DNA from: Pseudomonas sichuanensis
Lineage (GTDB): Bacteria > Pseudomonadota > Gammaproteobacteria > Pseudomonadales > Pseudomonadaceae
Direction of reading: 5' to 3'
NCBI RefSeq assembly: GCF_003231305.1
Contig: NZ_QKVM01000001.1
Coordinates: 62,001 to 126,000 of the forward strand
DNA length: 64,000 nucleotides
The position numbers were made by a program, and so were the translations under genes. This document shows, piece by piece, positions 48,159-57,403 of the stretch. Position 1 is the first letter of the stretch. Each line of letters opens with the position of its first letter. The notes under the pieces are model-generated. The model made no database searches. It saw only the letters and a program-made list of their open reading frames with translations, and was not told where the DNA came from.

Positions 48159-49019
48159 TCAATCCTCGCTCGGCTTGACCACCACAGTGCACGTAGTCCC
48201 CGCCGCCAGCAGGTACCCCTCTGGCACCTCATCGATATGAATCCGCACCGGTACCCGCTGCGCCAGCCTCACCCAGTTGAACGTGGGGTTCACATCGGCG
48301 ATCAGCTCGCGGCTCTGCGGGTTGTCGCGGTCGTAGATACCCCGGGCAATGCTCTCCACATGCCCGCGCAGGCGCTCGCCGCTCATCATCTGCAACTCGG
48401 CCACATCGCCCACCTTCACATGGGGCAACTTGGTCTCCTCGAAGAAGCCGTACACCCAGAACGAGTTTTCATCCACAACCGCCATCACCGCCTCGCCGGT
48501 GCGGGCGTAGTCGCCCTTGTGGATGTTCAGGTTGGTCACGTAGCCGTCGACGGTGGCGACGATCTGCGTACGTTCGAGGTTCAGCTCGGCCGCCGCCAGC
48601 TGGGCCTGGGCCTGCTGGTAGTCGGCCAGCGCCGAGTTGGCGATGTTGCTGGCGTCGTCGCGGTTTTCCTTGGAGATCACCAGATTGTCCATGTCGGCAC
48701 GGCGCTTGGCGTTGACCTTGCGCATTTCCCAGGTGGCCTTGCGCGAAGCGACCAGCGCCTTGGCCTGGTCCACCGCCAGCTGGTAGTGCTCGGGGTCGAT
48801 GCGGATCAGCACATCGCCCTTCTTCACCCGCTGGTTGTCCTTGACCGGTACGTCCACCACATAGCCCGGCGCGTCGGCGGCGACGTTGATGATGTCGGCG
48901 CGCACCCGGCCGTCGCGGGTCCAGGGCGTGGTCATGTAGTGCAGCCACAACTGGCGACCGATCACCACGGCAGCGGTCAGCACCAGCAGGGTGGCGATCA
49001 GGCTGAAGAACTTTTTCAT
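48159..49019 (-). CDS. Membrane fusion protein, AaeA-like
   Basis: This 286-residue periplasmic adaptor has an N-terminal helix (about 4-24), YMTTPWTRDGRVRADIINVA, and lipoyl halves flanking a short alpha hairpin. The sequence APGYVVDVPVKDNQRVKKGD is typical of AaeA-type aromatic acid efflux adaptors. It lies 10 bp downstream of the DUF1656 gene. Confidence 0.92.
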   Translation of the reverse strand: MKKFFSLIATLLVLTAAVVIGRQLWLHYMTTPWTRDGRVRADIINVAADAPGYVVDVPVKDNQRVKKGDVLIRIDPEHYQLAVDQAKALVASRKATWEMRKVNAKRRADMDNLVISKENRDDASNIANSALADYQQAQAQLAAAELNLERTQIVATVDGYVTNLNIHKGDYARTGEAVMAVVDENSFWVYGFFEETKLPHVKVGDVAELQMMSGERLRGHVESIARGIYDRDNPQSRELIADVNPTFNWVRLAQRVPVRIHIDEVPEGYLLAAGTTCTVVVKPSED

Positions 49020-49029
49020 CGAAGGTTTC

Positions 49030-49230
49030 TCACCAGTAGAGCGACAGCGCCAGGGCGCCGAACAGGCAGACGAACAGGGAAAGGCGCAGCAGCGCCGGGT
49101 GCCAGAAGAAGCGGTAGCCATCATGGCTGGCAATGAACCGGTCGAGCCCCCAGGCCAGGCCCAGGGCGAACAGGAACATCAAGGTCATGGTGGGCATGTA
49201 CACGCCATGGAAGGCGATCTCACGGGGCAT
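49030..49230 (-). CDS. DUF1656 small membrane protein (AaeX-like)
   Basis: This 66-residue protein has two hydrophobic helices and begins MPREIAFHGVYMPTM, as DUF1656 proteins do. It regularly accompanies AaeAB pumps; its role is unknown. Its start overlaps the 3' end of the FUSC gene by 11 bases. Confidence 0.9.
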   Translation of the reverse strand: MPREIAFHGVYMPTMTLMFLFALGLAWGLDRFIASHDGYRFFWHPALLRLSLFVCLFGALALSLYW

Positions 49231-51397
49231 CGTGCAATCCTTTCGCCGGAGCCAACGGCGATTGTGGGTCGAGCAGGGAGGTTCGGATGAAGTGCAGGTA
49301 GCTCTGCGCCCGGCGCAGTACCGAGGTGTCGAAGTGCCGGGCGAAGGGTTCGTCGGTGGCCTGCACCCGGCTGATGGCATGGTCAACCGCCACCAGGGCG
49401 CGCTCGTGATTGCTGGCGCTGGGTTGCAGGAACAGCCGCGCCAAGGCCCGGCCCATGACACGGATGGCCTGGCGCCAGGGCTGCGACTCGGCATAGGCCG
49501 GGTGCACCGGCGCGCGGGCCTGCTCCTTGCGCAGTTCGATGACGGCGTGGCCGATCTCCAGCACCGTGAACATCCAGCCCATCAGTTGGCTTTGCACCTG
49601 GGGCTTGCCGGCGGCCAGGCCATAGGCCTGGTGCAGCAGGTCGCGGGTGCGGCTTTCGAAGGCCGAGCCCAGGCCGCGCAGGCGCCCGCTGATGGCGAAC
49701 AGCACCTGCTCGCGCAGCTCCTGCTCCAGGCGGCTCCACAGCCAGCGGCTGTTGGGCGGCAGGATGATCGCCCCGGCCGCGGCGCAGACGAACATGCCGA
49801 TGACCATGCCGATGTAGTCGTTGATGAAGGTGTAGGGGTTGTAGATGGTGAGGTTGTTGGGCACCGAGCCGATGGCGAAGAACACCAGCAAGCCCAGGCC
49901 ATAACCGGCGTAGGCCGGGCGTGAGGCAAGGAACGCACCGAGCACGAACACCGGCGCCAGCACCATGCACAGCAAGGGGAAGCCGTCGATCCAGGGGAAT
50001 ACGAAGAAGGTTTCGAAGAAGCCGACGAAGGCGCCGATCGCCGTGCCGCAGGCCATCTGGAACGACATGCGCTTGGGGTTCGGCGAGGCCGCCGACAGGC
50101 CCACGGTGACGGTGGCGATCAGGGTCATCATGGCGCCGCTGGGCCAGTCGCTGAGCAGCCAGTAGCTGCCCAGCAGCAACAGCACCGCCGAGGCGCGCAC
50201 GCCAGCGGCCGCCGACACCAGCCAGCTGGTCTGGGCCACGTAAGGCTCGTCCCATTGCTCGCGCTCGTGGGTATGGGCGGCCAGCGAGGCGTGGGTCTCG
50301 GCGTAGCTGTACATCTCGTCGACGAAGCGGTAGAGCAGCTCGAAGGCGGTGTGGAAATCGAGCAGGTCGGACTCGCTGGGGTTGGTTTCCAGGTAGTCCG
50401 CCCGCAGCCCACGGACCTGGGCTTGCAAACCTTCCTTGTAAGTGCCCAGTTCGAGCGCCAGGCGCAGCGCATCGGCATCGGTCAGCGCACGCCCCACATA
50501 GGGTTGCAACAGCTCGGCCAGCGTCTCAAGGCCCGGCTCGATGGCGCCGACGATCTGCAGCGGGCCACGGGCGCGCAAGCGCTCCAGCAGCCGGTGCAGG
50601 GCGTTGAAGCGGGTGGTGATGGCCATGAACTCGCTGTTCATGCGCACCAGCCGGCCAGAGCGGCGGCGCATGTGCGGGTCTTCGAAGGCGGTGACGTTGC
50701 GCAGGCTCTCAAGCCCCACCGCCTCGGCGACGAAGCGTACGTTGCTGGTCTCGTAGCGGTCGCGCTGGCTGTCGCCGCGCAGCGCTTCGACCACCACCCC
50801 GGCGAAGGTGCCGAAGCGCTGGTACAGGGCGTTGCGCATGGCGGCGCTGGCCGACTGCGGCAGGATCGCGGCGCTGACGAAGGTCGACACCAGGATCCCC
50901 AGGGCAATTTCCAGCACCCGCCACACTGCGGCCATGAACGCCTGGTCGGGGTGCTCCAGCACCGGCAGGCCGATCATCGCGGCGGTGTAGCCGGCCAGCA
51001 CGAAACCGTAGGCGCGGAAGGTGCGGTAGCGCATGGCACCGGCCGAGCACAGGCCCACCCACAGGGCCAGGCTGGGCAGGAACAGCTCGGTGTTCTGCGG
51101 GAAGATCGCGATCAGCGCAACCATCATCGCCGAGCCGGCCAGGGTGCCGAGCACCCGGTAGAAGCTCTTGGCGAACACATGGCCGCTTTGCGGCTGCATG
51201 ACGATGAACACGGTGATCATCGCCGTGCGCGGCTGCGGCAGCTCCAGGCGCATGGCCAGCCACAGGGTGATGAAGGCAGCGGCCAGGACTTTGAAGATGT
51301 ACACCCAGGTGACGCCGTCAGTGCGCGCCCAGGCGAAGAAGCCCCGGCGCCATTCCAGGCTCTGCAGCCAGCGCAGGGGCAAGCTCGAGGCGCTCAT
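49220..51397 (-). CDS. FUSC/AaeB-type inner membrane efflux protein
   Basis: This 725-residue protein has two membrane blocks (about residues 30-190 and 385-545) separated by cytosolic domains, the FUSC/ArAE architecture. It begins with YIFKVLAAAFITLWLAMRLE, followed by MITVFIVMQPQSGHVFAKS. It exports aromatic acids such as p-hydroxybenzoate in E. coli; the substrate here is inferred only by family. It overlaps the upstream gene by four bases. Confidence 0.92.
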   Translation of the reverse strand: MSASSLPLRWLQSLEWRRGFFAWARTDGVTWVYIFKVLAAAFITLWLAMRLELPQPRTAMITVFIVMQPQSGHVFAKSFYRVLGTLAGSAMMVALIAIFPQNTELFLPSLALWVGLCSAGAMRYRTFRAYGFVLAGYTAAMIGLPVLEHPDQAFMAAVWRVLEIALGILVSTFVSAAILPQSASAAMRNALYQRFGTFAGVVVEALRGDSQRDRYETSNVRFVAEAVGLESLRNVTAFEDPHMRRRSGRLVRMNSEFMAITTRFNALHRLLERLRARGPLQIVGAIEPGLETLAELLQPYVGRALTDADALRLALELGTYKEGLQAQVRGLRADYLETNPSESDLLDFHTAFELLYRFVDEMYSYAETHASLAAHTHEREQWDEPYVAQTSWLVSAAAGVRASAVLLLLGSYWLLSDWPSGAMMTLIATVTVGLSAASPNPKRMSFQMACGTAIGAFVGFFETFFVFPWIDGFPLLCMVLAPVFVLGAFLASRPAYAGYGLGLLVFFAIGSVPNNLTIYNPYTFINDYIGMVIGMFVCAAAGAIILPPNSRWLWSRLEQELREQVLFAISGRLRGLGSAFESRTRDLLHQAYGLAAGKPQVQSQLMGWMFTVLEIGHAVIELRKEQARAPVHPAYAESQPWRQAIRVMGRALARLFLQPSASNHERALVAVDHAISRVQATDEPFARHFDTSVLRRAQSYLHFIRTSLLDPQSPLAPAKGLHDAP

Positions 51398-52932
51398 TGG
51401 GCGTGATCCGCGTGGTCGAGAACGTTGTCGATCAGCGTCAGGGCGGCCGGGGTTTTCGGCGCGGCCTGGCGCTGTTCATCCGGCACGTCCTTGCCGGCCT
51501 CCAGGCCGCCGCCCAGGGCGGTGACCAGTTCGGCATGGGCGATCAGGCGCGCGGCCTGCACTTGCTGTTGTACCTGTTGCTGGCGGAACAGCAGGGTCTG
51601 GGCGTTGAGCACGTTGAGGTAGTCGGTGAGGCCGCGCTGGAAGGCCACGGTGGCGATGTCGTAGGTCTTCTGCGCGGCGGCCACGGATTCGGCGGCGAAG
51701 TGCGCCTGCTCCTGCATCGATTCGCGGCGGATCAGCTGGTCGGAGATATTCTTCAGCGCGCCGATCACCGTCTGGTTGTAGCGCGCCACGGCCACGTCAT
51801 AGCCGGCCGAGGCCACGCCCAGCTGCGAACGCAGGCGGCCACCGTCGAAGATCGGCAAGGTGATCGCCGGCCCGACGTTGTAGTTGAACTTGCGCCCGGT
51901 GAGGAATTCCAGCGGGCCGCCGCCGGTGGCCATGAAGCCGAGGCTGCCCACCAGGTCGACATTGGGGAAGAAGCCGGCATGGGCCACATCGATGCCGCGC
52001 GCCTGGGCGGCGACCTGCCAGCGGCTTGCGACCACGTCGGGGCGCTGGCCGACCAGTTCGGCGGGCAGGTTCGACGGCAGCTTGAGCGGCGCGCCGAGGG
52101 TCAGGCTTGGGCGCTGCAGTTTGCCGCCCTCCCCCGGGCCCTTGCCGGCCAGGGCCGCCAGCTGATTGCGGGTCAGGGCGATTTCTTCGTTGAGGCTGTC
52201 GATCTGGCGGTGGGTCTCGGGCAGCGGCGCTTCGGCCTGGCTGACCTCGAAATGGGTGCCGATGCCACCGTCGAGGCGGCGCTTGGCCAGGGCGACGATC
52301 TGCTCCTGCTGGGCCAGCTCGGCCTGGACGATATCGCGCCGGGCAAACTGCAGGCTGAGCTGGATGTAGCTGCGCACCACGTTGTTTTCCAGCTCAAGCT
52401 GGGCCTGGCGCGCCTCGGCGACGCTCATGTGGGCCTGGTCCACGGCCTGCTCGCTGGCATTGCGTTCGCGGCCCCACAGGTCCAGCGCGTAGCTGAAGCC
52501 GATGGCGGCGTTGTTGTCCCAGGTGTTGGCGCCAGACAACGCGCCGGGGCCGTAGAACTGATCCTCGGGCCAGTTGTGGCGCTTGAGCGAGGCCTGGCCG
52601 TTGGCCTGGAACCGCTCGGCCGACTCGACCACACCGGCCATGGCCTTGGCTTCACGCACCCGCGCGGCGGCCATGGCCATGCTCGGGCTGCCCTGCAGGG
52701 CCAGCGCTACCCAGGCGTTCAACTGCGGGTCGCCATAGGCGCGCCACCACTGTTGGGCCGGCCAATGGGCATCACGCGCCGCCTCGCGAATGGCGGCGTC
52801 GGTGGTCAGTTGGTTGGCGTGGATTGTCTTGCTTTGCGGGGCAATGCCCCAGGTTCCGATACAGCCGCTCAAGGACAAGCTAAGGGCACAGGCACTGAGC
52901 GCTCGGAGCGCTCCGATGTGGCGACGCGGCAC
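51394..52932 (-). CDS. NodT-family outer membrane efflux lipoprotein
   Basis: This 512-residue lipoprotein has a normal short signal peptide with lipobox SLSGC (Cys24). It is the first gene of an OMF-aaeB-aaeX-aaeA operon. The N-terminus (24 residues before Cys) contrasts with the 55-residue signal of the other NodT protein at 42-43.6 kb. Repeats such as ALQGSPSMAMAAARVREAKA are typical of the alpha-barrel hairpins. Confidence 0.93.
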   Translation of the reverse strand: MPRRHIGALRALSACALSLSLSGCIGTWGIAPQSKTIHANQLTTDAAIREAARDAHWPAQQWWRAYGDPQLNAWVALALQGSPSMAMAAARVREAKAMAGVVESAERFQANGQASLKRHNWPEDQFYGPGALSGANTWDNNAAIGFSYALDLWGRERNASEQAVDQAHMSVAEARQAQLELENNVVRSYIQLSLQFARRDIVQAELAQQEQIVALAKRRLDGGIGTHFEVSQAEAPLPETHRQIDSLNEEIALTRNQLAALAGKGPGEGGKLQRPSLTLGAPLKLPSNLPAELVGQRPDVVASRWQVAAQARGIDVAHAGFFPNVDLVGSLGFMATGGGPLEFLTGRKFNYNVGPAITLPIFDGGRLRSQLGVASAGYDVAVARYNQTVIGALKNISDQLIRRESMQEQAHFAAESVAAAQKTYDIATVAFQRGLTDYLNVLNAQTLLFRQQQVQQQVQAARLIAHAELVTALGGGLEAGKDVPDEQRQAAPKTPAALTLIDNVLDHADHAQ

Positions 52933-53055
52933 AGCTGCGATTTCCCGAGGAAGAGGTGGAGGGGCTGGGCCATTCTAGGGGTGGCTTTGATTGGCGATAA
53001 GCGCATATTCCTGCGAATCTTTGTTACCAAAACAGCGATAATCCGGCTTTGGTCG

Positions 53056-53071
53056 AACGTGCATTCACGTT
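53056..53071. promoter_or_regulatory. Palindromic operator in the LysR-OMF divergent region
   Basis: AACGTGCATTCACGTT is a perfect inverted repeat of six with a four-base centre. It lies 42 bases before the LysR ATG in the 180-bp divergent region, where LysR regulators usually bind. Confidence 0.45.
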
Positions 53072-53112
53072 ACTTCATGTCACAATTTTGTCCTCTAACC
53101 CGAGAGTGACCC

Positions 53113-54060
53113 ATGGACACCCTGCAAAACATGCGTGCTTTCAGTTGTGTGGCCCAGCTCGGCAGTTTCACTGCCGCCGCCGTGCAACTGGATACGACCA
53201 CCGCGAACGTCTCGCGCGCGGTCTCCAACCTGGAAGCCCATCTGCAAACCCGCCTGCTCAACCGCACCACCCGGCGCATCGCGCTGACCGAAGCAGGCAA
53301 GCGCTACCTGATGCGCTGCGAACAGATCCTCAGTTACGTCGAGGAGGCCGAGGCCGAAGCCAGCGATGCCCACGCCCGACCTGCCGGGCAACTGAAGGTG
53401 CATTCGATGACCGGCGTGGGCCAGCATTTCGTGGTCGATGCCATCGCCCGCTACCGCGAGTCGCACCCGGACGTGACCTTCGACCTGACCATGGCCAACC
53501 GTGTGCCCGACTTGCTCGACGAGGGCTACGACGTGTCCATCGTGCTGGCCAGCGAGCTGCCGGACTCGGGCTTCGTCTCGCAGCGCCTGGGCATCACCTA
53601 CAGCATCGTCTGCGCCTCGCCCGAATACGTGGCGCGCCACGGCACCGCGCACAAGCCGGCCGACCTGCTCAAGCATTCGTGCCTGCGCATGGTCAGCCCG
53701 GTGATCCCGTTGGAGAAGTGGCTGTTCGACGGCCCCGAAGGCCAGGAGCTGGTCAACATCACCACCTCGCCGTTCCAGGTGAACTCGGCCGATGCGATGA
53801 AGACCGCGATCCGCAGCAGCATGGGGGTTGGCGTGCTGCCGATCTATTCGGCCATCGATGCCCTGCGTAACGGCAGCATCGTGCGGATCATGCCCGACTA
53901 CCGCCTGCAGGAGCTCAACCTGTACGCGATCTACCCGTCGCGCCAGTACCTGGATGCCAAGATCAAGACCTGGGTCGAGTACCTGCGCAACTCGTTGCCG
54001 GAAATCCTGGCGGCCCATGAGGCGGACCTGAAGACCCACCAGGTGCTGATCGCCAACTGA
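53113..54060 (+). CDS. LysR-family regulator, divergent from the AaeB-type pump
   Basis: This 315-residue regulator has the N-terminal helix-turn-helix (MDTLQNMRAFSCVAQLGSF then TAAAVQLDTTTANVSRAVSN) and a CrgA/PBP2-type effector domain. The divergent position to the OMF-FUSC operon, as AaeR is to aaeXAB in E. coli, suggests that it controls this pump. Confidence 0.92.
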   Translation: MDTLQNMRAFSCVAQLGSFTAAAVQLDTTTANVSRAVSNLEAHLQTRLLNRTTRRIALTEAGKRYLMRCEQILSYVEEAEAEASDAHARPAGQLKVHSMTGVGQHFVVDAIARYRESHPDVTFDLTMANRVPDLLDEGYDVSIVLASELPDSGFVSQRLGITYSIVCASPEYVARHGTAHKPADLLKHSCLRMVSPVIPLEKWLFDGPEGQELVNITTSPFQVNSADAMKTAIRSSMGVGVLPIYSAIDALRNGSIVRIMPDYRLQELNLYAIYPSRQYLDAKIKTWVEYLRNSLPEILAAHEADLKTHQVLIAN

Positions 54061-54118
54061 AAAAGCTGCTGCATTGCGGGTGGGGACAATGGTAGGTTGC
54101 TAAGCAATGACACCGCCA

Positions 54119-54216
54119 TTCGCGGGGCAAGCCCGCTCCCACGAGTTGGACTGCCCCCTGCAAAAACGGGGCAGCCCAAGCTCAGCAACGTGGGAGCGGG
54201 CTTGCCCCGCGATGAG
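54119..54216. repeat. REP inverted pair upstream of the 2-hydroxyacid dehydrogenase gene
   Basis: Two REP units flank about 45 bp that contain another stem, ACTGCCCC / GGGGCAGC-type. They end 28 bases before the next ATG. Confidence 0.9.
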
Positions 54217-54243
54217 GCCCCACCCGCCTTGCAGAGAAGCCCG

Positions 54244-55218
54244 ATGAAAAAGACCGTCCTGGCCTTCAGCCGCATCACCCCCGCCATGGCCGAACGCCTG
54301 CAGCAAGACTTCAACGTGATCCTGCCCAACCCGAAACTGGGCGACATCGCCGCGCAGTTCAACGAAGCCCTGCCCGAGGCCCACGGCCTGATCGGCGTGG
54401 GCCGCAAGCTCGGCCGCGCGCAGCTCGAAGGCGCGGGCAAGCTTGAGGTGGTATCGAGCGTCTCGGTCGGCTACGACAACTACGACCTGGCCTACTTCAA
54501 CGAGCGCGGCATCGCCCTGACCAACACCCCCGACGTGCTCACCGAAAGCACCGCCGACCTGGGCTTCGCCCTGGTCATGGGCTGCGCCCGCCGTACCGCC
54601 GAGCTCGATGCCTGGACCAAGGCCGGCCAGTGGCAGGCCACCGTGGGCCCGGCGCACTTCGGCACAGACGTGCACGGCAAGACCCTGGGGATCGTCGGCA
54701 TGGGCAACATCGGCGCGGCCATCGCCCGCCGTGGCCGCTTCGGTTTCAACATGCAGGTGCTGTACGCCGGCAACAGCCGCAAGGCGGCGCTGGAACAGGA
54801 GCTCGGCGCACAGTTGCGTAGCCTGGATGAGCTGCTGGCCGAGGCCGACTTCGTCTGTATCGTGGTGCCGCTGTCCGAGGCCACCCGCAAATTGATCGGC
54901 GCACGGGAATTGAAGCTGATGAAGCCCAGCGCGTTCCTGATCAACATCGCGCGCGGGCCGGTGGTGGATGAGGCGGCGCTGGTCGAGGCGCTGCAGGCTG
55001 GCACCATCCGTGGCGCAGGGCTGGATGTGTACGAGAAGGAACCGCTGGCCGACTCGCCGCTGTTCAAGCTGCCCAACGCCCTGACTCTGCCCCACGTCGG
55101 CTCGGCCACCGCCGAAACCCGCGAAGCCATGGCCAACCGGGCGATCGACAACCTGCGTGCGGCGCTGCTGGGTGAGCGGCCGCGGGATCTGGTGAATCCG
55201 CAGGTGTGGAAAGGCTGA
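54244..55218 (+). CDS. 2-hydroxyacid dehydrogenase, GhrB-like (glyoxylate / 2-ketogluconate reductase)
   Basis: This 324-residue enzyme of the D-isomer 2-hydroxyacid dehydrogenase family has the cofactor motif GMGNIGAAIARR near residue 153, the catalytic arginine in NIARGPVVDE, the glutamate in VYEKEP and the histidine in LPHVGSA. It resembles 2-ketogluconate or glyoxylate/hydroxypyruvate reductases. The Arg after the cofactor site (NSRKAALE) suggests NADPH preference. A single gene with no operon partners. Confidence 0.88.
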   Translation: MKKTVLAFSRITPAMAERLQQDFNVILPNPKLGDIAAQFNEALPEAHGLIGVGRKLGRAQLEGAGKLEVVSSVSVGYDNYDLAYFNERGIALTNTPDVLTESTADLGFALVMGCARRTAELDAWTKAGQWQATVGPAHFGTDVHGKTLGIVGMGNIGAAIARRGRFGFNMQVLYAGNSRKAALEQELGAQLRSLDELLAEADFVCIVVPLSEATRKLIGARELKLMKPSAFLINIARGPVVDEAALVEALQAGTIRGAGLDVYEKEPLADSPLFKLPNALTLPHVGSATAETREAMANRAIDNLRAALLGERPRDLVNPQVWKG

Positions 55219-55243
55219 TAGTCGCTCACTGACCGGGCTGGCC

Positions 55244-55313
55244 CTATCGCCGGCAAGCCGGCTCCCACAAGGTCTCAGTGATCGCTGTGGGAGCTGGCTT
55301 GCCAGCGATAGGG
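55244..55313. repeat. Variant REP inverted pair with compensatory stems
   Basis: The first unit reads ATCGCCGGCAAGCCGGCTCC and the second, in reverse complement, ATCGCTGGCAAGCCAGCTCC. The arm changes are matched within each unit, so each hairpin is kept. It lies between convergent genes. Confidence 0.88.
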
Positions 55314-55320
55314 CCAACCC

Positions 55321-56223
55321 TCATTTCACTGCCAGTACGCCTTCGACCGGCTTCACTTTCGGCTTGCGAAACACCAGCACATTCCCCGCCATCACCACCA
55401 CCAGCCCCAGCAGCGCCGGCGGCGTCCATTGGTAGCCTTCGGCGAACGCCGACACATTCAGCGCCACCAGCGGGAACAGTACCGTGCAGTAGGCCGCGCG
55501 CTCCGGCCCCATGCGCCCGACCAGGGTGAGGTAGGCGGTGAAGCCGATCACCGAGCCCGGGATCACCAGGTACAGCAGCGAACCGATATAGCGCGTGTTC
55601 CATTCCATCTCGAACGGGATGCCGCTGACCAGGCAGTACACCGCCAGCATCGACGCGCCGTAGAGCATGCCCCAGGCATTGGTGGTCATGGGCTTGAGCC
55701 CGGCCCGCTGCTGCACGCTGGAGAGCATGTTGCCGGCCGAGAAACACAAGGTGCCGAGCAGCGCCAGGCCCAGGCCGTAGAGGGTTTCGCGGCTGGCGGC
55801 GTGGTGCGAAAGCTCCGGCCAGAACAGCAGCCCCAGGCCGAGCAAGCCCATGGCCCCGCCGCCGAGCACGTTGGCGGCAACCTTCTGGCCGAAGAAGATC
55901 CGCGCATTGAGGGCATTCCACAGGGTGGCGGTGGAAAACACCACGGCGATCAGGCCGCTGGCGATCCACTGGCTGGCGGTGAGGAAGCACATGAAGTTGA
56001 CGCAGAACAGGCACAAACCCTGGGCCAGGCACACCAGATGGCCGCGCCTGCCCATCGGTTGCAGGCGTCGGGTAAGCAGCAGGATGGCGAACAGGATCAA
56101 CCCGGCCAGGGCGAAACGGTAGACGATCGACACCGGGATGGCGACCACGCCCAGCTGCAGTTTCAGGGCGATCCAGGTGGTGCCCCAGATCAGGACGGTG
56201 AGCAGGTAGAGCGACAGGTTCAT
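55321..56223 (-). CDS. EamA/DMT-family transporter
   Basis: This 300-residue protein has ten transmembrane segments in two EamA repeats (first starting MNLSLYLLTVLIWGTTWIAL, second about residue 150 GLGLALLGTLCFSAGNML). The family exports amino acids or other metabolites; substrate unknown. ATG 56223 follows GGGAG. It diverges from the AraC gene across a REP pair, so it may be regulated by it. Confidence 0.9.
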   Translation of the reverse strand: MNLSLYLLTVLIWGTTWIALKLQLGVVAIPVSIVYRFALAGLILFAILLLTRRLQPMGRRGHLVCLAQGLCLFCVNFMCFLTASQWIASGLIAVVFSTATLWNALNARIFFGQKVAANVLGGGAMGLLGLGLLFWPELSHHAASRETLYGLGLALLGTLCFSAGNMLSSVQQRAGLKPMTTNAWGMLYGASMLAVYCLVSGIPFEMEWNTRYIGSLLYLVIPGSVIGFTAYLTLVGRMGPERAAYCTVLFPLVALNVSAFAEGYQWTPPALLGLVVVMAGNVLVFRKPKVKPVEGVLAVK

Positions 56224-56248
56224 GGTGAACTCCCAGGGCATCAGGCCC

Positions 56249-56315
56249 ATCGCGGGGCAAGCCCGCTCCCACGCCAATTCGCAAACCGACGTGGGAGCGG
56301 GCTTGCCCCGCGATG
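56249..56315. repeat. REP inverted pair between the transporter and AraC starts
   Basis: Two perfect units lie 26 bp before the transporter start and about 125 bp before the AraC start, in the divergent promoter region. Confidence 0.9.
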
Positions 56316-56440
56316 GACATCACAGGAAACCAGTGTCCGGCCTTCGCCCCTGCCCCGCTTGCACAAACTTGCGCTTTTGCTCATCAGGTAGCTGCCAGCC
56401 CCTCGCCATCGCAGTACGATGGCCACCAGAGGACCCGCCC

Positions 56441-57319
56441 ATGCCCGCACTCGATCACCTGCAAGTCTTCAACGCCATGCACGCCTCCCCCCACGCCCGC
56501 CTGGAGCTGAGCGCGCACCTGGGCGACGGGCTGGCGGCGGCGTTGTGGAGCAACCGTGACGATGCCCGCGACTACCAGGCCCCGAGCCACCACACCCTGT
56601 CCTGCTACATCGCCGACGGCACCGGCACCTTCCGCCGCCAGCGCCCGTCGGACAAGGGTTCGCCTGGCAAGCTGTGCATCATGCCCGCCGGCCACGAGTC
56701 GAACTGGGTGGTCAACGGCTCGATCCGCCTGGCCCACCTGTACATCAGCGAGGCGCAGTTCGCCCTGGGCTGCACCCGCCTGCTCGACCGTGAGCCACGG
56801 GAGATGCAACTGCGCGAGGCGACCTTCCTTGAGGACCCTGTGCAGGCCGCGCGCTTTCGCCAACTGATCCAGCTGGACTGGGCCGAGCCCGGCGAACGTC
56901 TGCTGGCCAGCAGCCTGGGGCACGCCATCATCGACCACGCCGTGCTGCACCAGGCGGGGCTGCGCCAGGGGCTGAAACTCAAGGGCGGGTTGGCGCCGCA
57001 CCAGCGTCGGCAGTTGGTCGAGTACATCGAGGCCAACCTCGACCAGCCGCTGACGCTGGGTGAGTTGGCGCTGCGCTGCAACCTGTCCGAATACCACTTT
57101 GCGCGGATGTTCCGGGCGAGCTTCGGTTTGCCGCCGCATCAGTACCTGCTGGCCCGACGCCTGCACCGGGCCTGCGAGCTGTTGCGCCTGGGGCAACTGC
57201 CGCTGGGGCAGGTGGCATTGCTGTGCGGGTTCGCCAGTGCCAGCCATTTCAGCAACCGGTTCAGGCAGGCGTTGGGGGCGACGCCGGGGGAGTATCGGGC
57301 GGCCTTCGTGGCTGCCTGA
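56441..57319 (+). CDS. AraC-family transcriptional regulator
   Basis: This 292-residue protein has a cupin-like N-terminal effector region and a C-terminal AraC DNA-binding domain (about 185-285), with LTLGELALRCNLSEYHFARM and the second helix-turn-helix QVALLCGFASASHFSNRFRQ. AGAGGA precedes ATG 56441. The frame is open further upstream through the REP pair, but the ribosome site and family length favour this start. Confidence 0.92.
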   Translation: MPALDHLQVFNAMHASPHARLELSAHLGDGLAAALWSNRDDARDYQAPSHHTLSCYIADGTGTFRRQRPSDKGSPGKLCIMPAGHESNWVVNGSIRLAHLYISEAQFALGCTRLLDREPREMQLREATFLEDPVQAARFRQLIQLDWAEPGERLLASSLGHAIIDHAVLHQAGLRQGLKLKGGLAPHQRRQLVEYIEANLDQPLTLGELALRCNLSEYHFARMFRASFGLPPHQYLLARRLHRACELLRLGQLPLGQVALLCGFASASHFSNRFRQALGATPGEYRAAFVAA

Positions 57320-57328
57320 GCAGGCCTC

Positions 57329-57388
57329 ATCGCGGGGCACGCCCGCTCCCACACACGCATCGTGGGAGCGGGCTTGCCCCGCGATGAG
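57329..57388. repeat. REP inverted pair between convergent genes
   Basis: Two units, the first with one mismatch (GGGGCACGCCC), form a hairpin after the AraC stop codon and before the TonB receptor stop codon. Confidence 0.9.
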
Positions 57389-57403
57389 GCCCGTACTGCC
57401 AAC

